A stretch of DNA of 64,000 nt, taken from assembly GCA_016713335.1 (NCBI GenBank), contig JADJPH010000011.1, forward strand, positions 1 to 64,000. The letters are read 5' to 3'. Numbering within the stretch: position 1 is the first letter of the stretch; every line of letters begins with the position of its first letter. The translations under genes were made by a program, and so were the position numbers. The notes below the pieces were generated by a model. That model saw nothing but the letters and a program-made list of their open reading frames with translations. It searched no databases and had not been told where the DNA came from. This document shows positions 23,769-30,206 of this stretch, one piece after another. The DNA is from Candidatus Fredericiella danica. GTDB taxonomy: Bacteria > Chloroflexota > Anaerolineae > Caldilineales > Caldilineaceae.

Positions 23769-24659
23769 ATGCCTCGTAAGCGACTGATCACTGCACTCAG
23801 TGCCCTTGCCCTGAGCGCCCTGCTCTTGGGCGCCTGCCGTCCCATTCAAGCACCAGCCGCATCAGAACCTGTGGCGGCGGCTCCCGCCGGTGGGGATGCC
23901 ACTACGCTGCTCCTGGCGACGACAACCAGCACCCAGGATTCAGGATTGCTAGATGTGATTCTGCCGGACTTCGAGCAACAGACCGGCGCCCAGGTCGACG
24001 TCGTGGCGGTCGGCACCGGCCAATCGCTGCAACTCGGTGCAGACTGCAACGCCGACGTCGTGCTCGTTCACGCCCGCGCCCGCGAAGACGAATTCATGAC
24101 AGCCGGCAACGGTTCCCGCCGTGAAGATGTGATGTACAACGACTTCGTCATCCTTGGCCCACCCTCCGATCCTGCCGGCATCAAGGGCACAACGGATGCG
24201 GCCGCCGCACTCACCACGCTCGCAGACGGTGGCGCGACCTTCATTTCCCGCGGCGACGATTCGGGCACCCATACGAAGGAACTGTCGATCTGGAAGAAGG
24301 CCGGGATTGAACCCGCCGGCGACTGGTACGTTTCCGCCGGTCAGGGCATGGGCGCCGTGCTGACGATGGCCAATGAGCAGCAGGCTTACACGCTCAGCGA
24401 TCGCGCCACCTACCTGGCGCGCACCTTAGAAGGCACCGAACTTGAGATCATGGTCGAAGGCGACAAGTCGCTCTTCAACCCGTACGGGGTCATCGTCGTG
24501 AATCCCAAGAGATGTCCAGACACCAACGTCGAACTGGCCAACGCCTTCGCCGACTGGATCACCTCGGTCCCAACGCAGGAAATGATCGCTGAATTCGGTC
24601 AGGCGGAGTTTGGACAGTCGCTCTTCACCCCTGATTCCGCGGCGTGGCAGAACAAGTAG
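23769..24659 (+). CDS. tupA: Tungstate/molybdate-binding lipoprotein TupA
   Basis: Substrate-binding protein of about 296 residues. The ATG at 23769 follows AAGGAAAG at good spacing and opens a lipoprotein signal with lipobox LLGAC, so it is anchored to the outer face of the membrane. The family signature TTTSTQDSGLLDVILPDFE lies near the mature N-terminus; the TTTS segment contacts the oxyanion in TupA. Further family marks: ADVVLVHARAREDEFM, YNDFVILGP, FISRGDDSGTHTKE, and FNPYGVIVVNP. TupA proteins bind tungstate tightly and molybdate more weakly, so tungstate is the likely but unproven substrate. Confidence 0.95.
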   Translation: MPRKRLITALSALALSALLLGACRPIQAPAASEPVAAAPAGGDATTLLLATTTSTQDSGLLDVILPDFEQQTGAQVDVVAVGTGQSLQLGADCNADVVLVHARAREDEFMTAGNGSRREDVMYNDFVILGPPSDPAGIKGTTDAAAALTTLADGGATFISRGDDSGTHTKELSIWKKAGIEPAGDWYVSAGQGMGAVLTMANEQQAYTLSDRATYLARTLEGTELEIMVEGDKSLFNPYGVIVVNPKRCPDTNVELANAFADWITSVPTQEMIAEFGQAEFGQSLFTPDSAAWQNK

Positions 24660-24713
24660 ACCCTGTAGTCCCGCTGGAACCTGTGGACCCTGCAAAGAAA
24701 GAGGAGAAATCGG

Positions 24714-24923
24714 ATGGCAATTAGCGCACGAAATCAACTGGTTGGGACTGTAAAGTCGATCAAGATGGGCGCCGTGATGGCCGAGGTCGTCGTGCAGTTG
24801 GACGGTGGGGCAGAGATTGTCTCCGCCATTACCGCCACTTCCGTGGAAAACCTGGGGTTGAAGGAAGGCTCGCGAGTGGCAGCCGTCATCAAGGCCACCG
24901 AAGTCATGCTCGCCACTGCCTAA
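24714..24923 (+). CDS. mop: Mop (molbindin) domain protein
   Basis: 69 residues, a single TOBE/Mop domain: SARNQLVGTVKSIKMGAVMAEVVVQL and then SAITATSVENLGLKEGSRVAAVIKATEV. Such proteins assemble into oligomers that store molybdate or tungstate in the cytosol. GAGGAGAAAT lies upstream. As last gene of the operon, 54 bases after tupA, it fits intracellular handling of the imported oxyanion. Confidence 0.95.
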   Translation: MAISARNQLVGTVKSIKMGAVMAEVVVQLDGGAEIVSAITATSVENLGLKEGSRVAAVIKATEVMLATA

Positions 24924-25044
24924 AGCAGGGTGCAGACCACCGGCATCGCGCGGCAATGTTCGCAGCGCGGCGCCGGTTGCTGGCGCCGATTGGCGCCGGC
25001 CAAATTCAATTAGATAACTTCCCGTTGTTGCTCTACTTACGTGC

Positions 25045-25080
25045 AGACCGGTCGCTAGAGGAAGCGACCGGTCTGTCTTT
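25045..25080 (+). terminator. Terminator of the oxyanion operon
   Basis: A perfect 12-bp stem, AGACCGGTCGCT / AGCGACCGGTCT, with a 6-base loop is followed by GTCTTTCT on the plus strand. It lies between the convergent mop and tkt genes. Confidence 0.65.
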
Positions 25081-25102
25081 CTGGTGACTATCGTCTCATA
25101 GA

Positions 25103-27154
25103 CTACAGCAGTTTGCGCGCCGCAGCGGCAACGGCTTCGGACGTCAGACCGAACTCCTTGTAAATGCGCTGGAACGGTGCGCTGGCGCCAAAGCGATCGA
25201 TGCCGAGGCTTGCACTCTTGGCCGGATCATTGCCGACCCATTGCGCCCAACCAAAGGTGGTGCCGGCTTCGATCGAGACCTTTGGCGTGCCCAGCGGCAG
25301 CACCGCCTGGCGATAGCTCTCCTCCTGTGCGGCGAAGAGCTCCCAGCACGGCAGGCTCACCACACGGACGCCCACGCCCTCACTGACCAACTGCTTCGCC
25401 GCCGTGTAGGCAATGTCCAGTTCGCTGCCCGTGGCCACCAGCACTACCTGGAGTCCCTTCGGCGCATTCTCATAGAAGACATAGCCGCCCTGGCGCACCC
25501 CGGCCGCCGCCCCAAGCCCTTCGGCCTCCCGGTCATAGGTGGGCAGGTTCTGGCGGGTAAGCGCCAGCACGGTCGGACCGGTCGTGTTGAGTAGCGCAGC
25601 ACGCCATGCCTCACTCGTCTCGTTCGCATCACCGGGCCGCATCACGGTCATATTGGGCATCGCCCGGAGCGAAGCGATTTGCTCAATCGGCTGATGGGTT
25701 GGCCCATCCTCGCCCAGGCCAATGCTGTCGTGCGTGAGCATGTAGATGACCCGCAACTTGCTCAGCGCCGCAAGGCGCATGGCGCCGCGCATGTAGTCGC
25801 TAAAGATCAGGAACGTGCCGCCGTAGGGGATCACCCCACCGTGCAACGCCATTCCATTCAGGATGCCGCCCATGCCATGCTCGCGCACACCAAAGTGAAT
25901 GTTCGGACCCCCAAAATTGTCTGCAGAGATCCAGGGTTGCTTCTCGATGGTGGTCTTGTTGCTGCCAGCCAGATCGGCGCTGCCGCCAATGATGTTCGGG
26001 ATGGCTGCTGCCAGCGCATTGAGCACCTTGCCACCGGTGTTGCGCGTTGCATCTCCCTTGGGTGAAGGCGGGAAGATCGGCAGGGCCGATTCCCAACCAT
26101 CGGGCAGTTCACCGGCCATGGCGCGACGATACTCCGCGGCTTCGGCAGGATAGGCGGCTGCGTACTGCGCAAACATCGCCTCATAGGCAGCTTCAAGTGC
26201 GGCGCCGCGCGGCGCCGTCTGGGCGAAATAGGCGCGGATATCATCCGGCACATGGAAGCGTGGCTCAACCGGCCAGCCAAGATTCTCCTTGGTCAGCTTC
26301 AGTTCTTCGTCACCCAGCGCCTCGCCATGCACCTTGGAGGTGCCGGCGCGATTGGGGCTGCCGTAACCGATAACGCTCTTCACGCCAATAATGCTCGGGC
26401 GTGGGTCCGCCTTTGCCGCGTTCACCGCCGCAAGGATCGCCTTGCTGTCGAGCGCATCAATGTTGCGCTGTACATGCCAGCCGTAGGCTTCAAAACGCTT
26501 GCCCCAATCCTCGGTGTACGACACGTCGGTCTTGCCATCGATCGTGATCGAGTTGTCGTCGTACAGATAGATGATGCGGCCAAGTTGGAGATGCCCGGCC
26601 AGGCTCGCCGCCTCGCTTGCCACACCTTCCATCAGATCGCCGTCCGACACAATGGCATAGGTGTAGTGATCGACCACATCAAAACCGGGCCGATTAAAGC
26701 GTTGCGCCAACCAGCGCTCCGCCAACGCCATCCCAACCCCGTTTGAGAACCCAGCGCCAAGTGGGCCGGTCGTCGTTTCGACACCAGGGGTGTGTTTCGC
26801 TTCCGGGTGGCCCGGCGTCTTGCTCCCCCATTGGCGGAATTGCTTCAATTCCTCAAGCGGGAGGTCGTATCCGGTCAAATGCAGCATCGTATAAAGCAGC
26901 ATCGACCCGTGCCCGGCACTCAGGATAAAGCGATCACGGTCGGACCACTCCGGGTTTGCCGGATTGTAGCGCATGGTCTGCGTCCACAACGCCAGGGCGG
27001 CGACGGCCATCCCCATCGGCATGCCAGGGTGACCTGAATTCGCCGCCTGAACACCGTCCGCGGCGAGCATACGGATCGTGTTGGCAGCCTTCTTTTCGAA
27101 TTCGAGCGCCAAAGACGCGTCGAGTGGCGGAATCGCGGCAGATGCTTGCGTCAT
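25103..27154 (-). CDS. tkt: Transketolase
   Basis: Thiamine-diphosphate enzyme of the pentose phosphate pathway, 683 residues, full length. The N-terminal pyrophosphate-binding domain has SGHPGMPMGMA, GHGSMLLYTMLHLTGYD and the ThDP motif VSDGDLMEG...DDNSIT. The Pyr domain has FGVREHGMGGILNGMALHGG with the catalytic Glu, THDSIGLGEDGPTHQPIEQ, and the C-terminal domain follows (VEAGTTFGW). GGAAA precedes the ATG. Transcribed alone from a promoter that carries a palindrome between its -35 and -10 boxes, suggesting control by a repressor. Confidence 0.97.
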   Translation of the reverse strand: MTQASAAIPPLDASLALEFEKKAANTIRMLAADGVQAANSGHPGMPMGMAVAALALWTQTMRYNPANPEWSDRDRFILSAGHGSMLLYTMLHLTGYDLPLEELKQFRQWGSKTPGHPEAKHTPGVETTTGPLGAGFSNGVGMALAERWLAQRFNRPGFDVVDHYTYAIVSDGDLMEGVASEAASLAGHLQLGRIIYLYDDNSITIDGKTDVSYTEDWGKRFEAYGWHVQRNIDALDSKAILAAVNAAKADPRPSIIGVKSVIGYGSPNRAGTSKVHGEALGDEELKLTKENLGWPVEPRFHVPDDIRAYFAQTAPRGAALEAAYEAMFAQYAAAYPAEAAEYRRAMAGELPDGWESALPIFPPSPKGDATRNTGGKVLNALAAAIPNIIGGSADLAGSNKTTIEKQPWISADNFGGPNIHFGVREHGMGGILNGMALHGGVIPYGGTFLIFSDYMRGAMRLAALSKLRVIYMLTHDSIGLGEDGPTHQPIEQIASLRAMPNMTVMRPGDANETSEAWRAALLNTTGPTVLALTRQNLPTYDREAEGLGAAAGVRQGGYVFYENAPKGLQVVLVATGSELDIAYTAAKQLVSEGVGVRVVSLPCWELFAAQEESYRQAVLPLGTPKVSIEAGTTFGWAQWVGNDPAKSASLGIDRFGASAPFQRIYKEFGLTSEAVAAAARKLL

Positions 27155-27240
27155 AAAGGTTTCCTTTCAAGTCAATCGTTTCACCGGCGCTAACCGGCGC
27201 ACCACCAAATTTAATCAATCATTTTTGGGGGTTGCCCTTC

Positions 27241-27269
27241 ATTTTCATCTAACGCGTTAGGGTTGTCAA
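27241..27269 (-). promoter_or_regulatory. Promoter of tkt with internal palindrome
   Basis: On the minus strand TTGACA (27264-27269), 17 bases, then GAAAAT (27241-27246). The spacer holds the perfect 12-bp palindrome CTAACGCGTTAG (27249-27260) with a central CG, the style of LacI-family operators. Confidence 0.5.
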
Positions 27270-27302
27270 CTGAACCCCGGAGATGAAATTCTGCGCAAGT
27301 GC

Positions 27303-27331
27303 TTGACAAAATCCCATACCAATGTTATATT
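27303..27331 (+). promoter_or_regulatory. Strong promoter of the tetR gene
   Basis: TTGACA (27303-27308), 17 bases, TATATT (27326-27331). The regulator's own palindrome begins two bases after the -10 box, over the start of transcription. Confidence 0.8.
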
Positions 27332-27332
27332 T

Positions 27333-27347
27333 CCGAACATGATTCGG
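27333..27347. promoter_or_regulatory. TetR operator, site 1
   Basis: CCGAAC-ATG-ATTCGG, an inverted repeat with one mismatch. A second, perfect copy lies at 28034-28048 before the flavodoxin-like pair. Confidence 0.7.
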
Positions 27348-27367
27348 ATTTTGGGTGGGTTCTGAAC

Positions 27368-27994
27368 ATGATGGAATCGAAGCGCACCAAACGACACTTG
27401 AAGACCCGGCAGTCGATCCTGGATGCCGCGCGCGCCATCATCGCCGAAGATGGCCCAGACGCGCTTTCCATGCGGAGCCTTGCCGACCGCATCGACTACA
27501 GCGCCCCTGGCCTTTATGAATACTTTGGCAGCAAAGAAGAAATTATCGCGGCCGTCTGCGACCAGGGCCAGCGGTACCTCTATGAATCGATGAGTGCGGT
27601 GGATGCGGCACTCCCACCGGATGAGTACCTCTATGCGATCGGCATCGCCTACATTCAATTCGCATTGGCGCATCCAGACTATTTTCTATTGATGTTCACC
27701 GTGGCGCCCCCACCAAATTCAAACCCGCAGTCCGAAGAGACTGTGAAAGATGCACTTGCCGCAGACGATTCCGCCTACCGCATTCTAGTGCAGGCAATCG
27801 AGCGCGGACTCGAGGAAGGCGTCTTGCAGACTCGCCCAGGGTTCGGCCTCGACGAGATGGCCTATGCCGCGTGGACACTGGTGCATGGGATTGCCATGCT
27901 GCGCATCACGGCCCTGCGGCACTATCCAACGGACCTTGTTGAGATGGACAATCAAGTCCTGTTCAATTTTATGCGCGGATTGCAGGCTGCATAG
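27368..27994 (+). CDS. TetR/AcrR family transcriptional regulator
   Basis: About 208 residues from the ATG at 27368 (a second ATG follows at once). The N-terminal helix-turn-helix domain is typical: TRQSILDAARAIIAEDGPDALSMRSLADRI, then APGLYEYFGSKEEIIAAV. The C-terminal ligand domain resembles the TetR_C_33/WHG type (YIQFALAHPDYFLLMF). Operators before its own gene and before the next two genes indicate autorepression and control of the flavodoxin-like pair. The inducing ligand is unknown. Confidence 0.9.
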   Translation: MMESKRTKRHLKTRQSILDAARAIIAEDGPDALSMRSLADRIDYSAPGLYEYFGSKEEIIAAVCDQGQRYLYESMSAVDAALPPDEYLYAIGIAYIQFALAHPDYFLLMFTVAPPPNSNPQSEETVKDALAADDSAYRILVQAIERGLEEGVLQTRPGFGLDEMAYAAWTLVHGIAMLRITALRHYPTDLVEMDNQVLFNFMRGLQAA

Positions 27995-28033
27995 CTTGCA
28001 ATCCACGCAGCGTCTCTTTTTTACCATTAATAG

Positions 28034-28048
28034 CCGAACAACGTTCGG
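28034..28048. promoter_or_regulatory. TetR operator, site 2 (perfect palindrome)
   Basis: CCGAAC-AAC-GTTCGG, perfect 6-base arms with a 3-base centre, 80 bases before the flavodoxin-like genes and matching site 1. Confidence 0.7.
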
Positions 28049-28127
28049 ATTCCACACGCCATAAGCGTAAACCATTGGCGCTACCCGCGGCATCCTGGGA
28101 TTCAGTCGTGTTGATAAAGGAGTGTGT

Positions 28128-28712
28128 ATGAACGCAGCGATTCTGAACGGCGCCCTGTCTGGAGACGACTATATAGATCGGGTCGCCATGACACTGGAAC
28201 ACTTTTTGCACACCGCAGGCTGGACAGCCACAAACTGGACACTGCGGGATGAGAAGATCGCCTATTGCCTCGGCTGCTTTGAGTGTTGGACCAAGACGCC
28301 AGGGATCTGCCGCATCGATGACACCGGCTGCGACGTTCCTGCCAGCATCATTCGCAGTGACCTGACAATCTATCTGACCCCGGTCACCTTTGGCGGTTAC
28401 TCATCGACGCTGAAGAAGGCCGTGGACCGGGTTATTTGTCTCATCTCACCCTTCTTCGCCCGCATCGACGGTGAGGTGCACCATGCGGCGCGCTATGATC
28501 GCTATCCCGCGCTTTTAGGGATTGGCGTTTTGGCAACGCCACATCCGGCGCAGGAGCAGGTCTTCACGAAACTCGTGCAGCGCAATGCAATCAACATGCA
28601 TTCGCCTGCGCACGATAGCCAATTCATCTATCGCGGCACAGCGTACGCTGTGAATGCTGCGGCCGCTACACTTCAGACCATTTTGGCCTCCACACAAAGG
28701 GAGCTCGCATGA
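28128..28712 (+). CDS. Flavodoxin-fold NAD(P)H-dependent oxidoreductase with Cys cluster
   Basis: About 194 residues. The ATG at 28128 follows AAAGGAG; a GTG six bases earlier is also in frame. Flavodoxin-like fold of the NADPH-dependent FMN reductase / iron-sulfur flavoprotein group. After the first strand and helix there is a Cys-rich segment, YCLGCFECWTKTPGICRIDD (C-x2-C-x2-C-x6-C), often associated with an iron-sulfur centre or redox disulfides in this group. ITYLTPVTFGGYSSTLKKAVDR-type sequence (TPVTFGGYSSTLKKAVDR) is the FMN-proximal loop. Overlaps the next gene by ATGA; preceded by a TetR operator. Confidence 0.8.
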   Translation: MNAAILNGALSGDDYIDRVAMTLEHFLHTAGWTATNWTLRDEKIAYCLGCFECWTKTPGICRIDDTGCDVPASIIRSDLTIYLTPVTFGGYSSTLKKAVDRVICLISPFFARIDGEVHHAARYDRYPALLGIGVLATPHPAQEQVFTKLVQRNAINMHSPAHDSQFIYRGTAYAVNAAAATLQTILASTQRELA

Positions 28713-29418
28713 AGACGCCAAAAAATGCATTGTTGTTGATTGGCAGTGCAAAGCCTGCCGGTGAAAGCTCTTCAGAAGCACTTGGCGCGTATGTGCTCGA
28801 ACGGCTGTCCGCCCAGGGTATCACCACAGAAGTCCACCATGTCGCCCGGAGCTTGCGCACCGAGGCGCGGTTCCAAGAGTTCCTTGCCGCGTTGGATCGC
28901 ACCGATCTCTTCATCCTGGCCTTTCCACTCTACGTGGATAGCCTACCCTACCTTGTTGTTGATGCGCTTGAGCGGATCGCCGCCCACCGGCGCGCCCAAA
29001 TCGCGCCCGCACAGACTGCGTTCCTTGCCATTTCGAATTGTGGCTTTCCTGAGTCGCAGCATAATGCAACGGCTCTGGCAATCTGCGAGCAGTTTGCCCT
29101 GGAGACAGGCTTTGCGTGGGCGGGAGGTCTCGCCATCGGTGCGGGCGGCGCCATTGGGGGACGTCCCCTGACCGCAGCCGGGGCATGCTACGGCAAGCGT
29201 TCGCGGCGCTCGACGAAGTGGCTGCGGCACTTGCGCAAGGCAACCCAGCCCCGCCCGCAGCGGTGGCCCAATTGGGACGACGCTTCATTCCCACTTTGGC
29301 CTATGTCCTGCTGGGAGATATTGGATGGCTGGCAGATGCACGCCGGCGTCACACCTTGACGCGGTTGCGGGCGCGACCGCTTAAGCAACCGCAAACAACA
29401 AAAAGCCAAACGGCATAG
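28709..29418 (+). CDS. Flavodoxin-like NAD(P)H-dependent oxidoreductase (frameshift in assembly)
   Basis: About 236 residues when joined at a break near 29182. It starts with a Rossmann-like strand (NALLLIGSAKPAGESSSEALG), then FILAFPLYVDSLPYLVVDALERI, the flavin-contacting loop, and AISNCGFPESQHNATALAIC. After the break the frame continues GMLRQAFAALDEVAAAL to LGDIGWLADARRR. It lacks the Cys cluster of its upstream partner, so the two may form a heteromeric flavoprotein or act in sequence. Substrate unknown. A hairpin follows at 29435. Confidence 0.7.
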
Positions 29419-29434
29419 TCGAACGCGCAAACAA

Positions 29435-29456
29435 GAGCGAGCGCTGCCGCTCGCTC
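29435..29456 (+). terminator. Hairpin after the flavodoxin-like pair
   Basis: Perfect 9-bp stem GAGCGAGCG / CGCTCGCTC with a 4-base loop, followed by TCCTCCCT, 17 bases after the stop. The T-run is poor. Confidence 0.5.
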
Positions 29457-29499
29457 TCCTCCCTGGCTGTTCAGCTTCAGGGGCGTAGACTACTGCCGA

Positions 29500-29607
29500 T
29501 TACCTGCCTAATGCGCCGGCGGCAACCAGTAAAAAACCAACCACACCGACGATGCCAACGATCAACATCACGTAAAAAAGATTGGAATTGCTATCCTGCT
29601 CTTTCAT
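29500..29607 (-). CDS. Possible 35-residue single-helix membrane protein
   Basis: ATG at 29607 opens a 35-codon frame: a short polar head (MKEQDSNSNLFY), a hydrophobic helix (VMLIVGIVGVVGFLLVAAG) and a small tail ending LGR. Composition is that of a genuine bitopic microprotein, and it fills an otherwise empty 430-base interval (29419-29846). AAGGG lies upstream at poor spacing. No family recognised. Confidence 0.4.
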   Translation of the reverse strand: MKEQDSNSNLFYVMLIVGIVGVVGFLLVAAGALGR

Positions 29608-29757
29608 ACCAGGCCCTTCGGATAAGGGCCGTCCTGTGCTTCAAAACGATAGAGTGAGCAGCAGCGGAAGTCCACGACGGCGAAATATGCCTACCTAACG
29701 ATACAGACGCCGCCGGCGCGCAAAAGTAACGGCACATTCTGAAGGAATCTCCGCACC

Positions 29758-29787
29758 TTGGGCGCAACTGGAAGATTGCGCTATACT
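29758..29787 (+). promoter_or_regulatory. Candidate promoter of the HIT gene
   Basis: TTGGGC (29758-29763), 18 bases, TATACT (29782-29787), 60 bases before the start codon. Confidence 0.4.
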
Positions 29788-29846
29788 TGGACAAACATCC
29801 GATCTAACGTCCTACGCAATCCTTGGCCAGTAGCGGGTGAGATTCC

Positions 29847-30200
29847 ATGCCCCAAGACACAATCTTCAGCAAGATTATCCGGCGCGAGGCGCCGGCCGAC
29901 ATTGTCTACCAGGACGAATTGGTCACGGCGTTCCGTGATATCCATCCCCAGGCGCCCACGCACATCTTGATTGTGCCAAACAAGCCGATTCCAACCGTCA
30001 ATGAGGTTGAACCGGAGGATGAGCTCATGTTGGGGCGCCTCTTCACCGTTGCGCAACGCATCGCACGCGCCGAAGGCATTGCCGACAGCGGCTATCGCCT
30101 GCTCGTCAATTGCAATCGCGATGGCGGGCAAGAGGTCTATCATCTCCATATGCACATCGTGGGTGGGCGTCCACTCGGACCGATGTTACAACGAGGATAG
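29847..30200 (+). CDS. HIT family nucleotide-binding protein (HinT-like)
   Basis: 117 residues, full length. Starts with TIFSKIIRREAPADIVYQDE, the HinT N-terminus, and ends with the histidine triad HLHMHIVGG, whose middle His is the nucleophile. Such proteins hydrolyse purine nucleoside phosphoramidates and adenylated substrates. Only six bases separate it from the molybdenum hydroxylase gene, so the two are probably co-transcribed. Confidence 0.95.
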   Translation: MPQDTIFSKIIRREAPADIVYQDELVTAFRDIHPQAPTHILIVPNKPIPTVNEVEPEDELMLGRLFTVAQRIARAEGIADSGYRLLVNCNRDGGQEVYHLHMHIVGGRPLGPMLQRG

Positions 30201-30206
30201 GAAAAC

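Noticed and set aside
24950..25010. GC-rich ggcgccgg tract as a second terminator or regulatory RNA
   Set aside because: Several overlapping weak pairings but no stable single stem and no T-run; the clear hairpin at 25045 is the better terminator.
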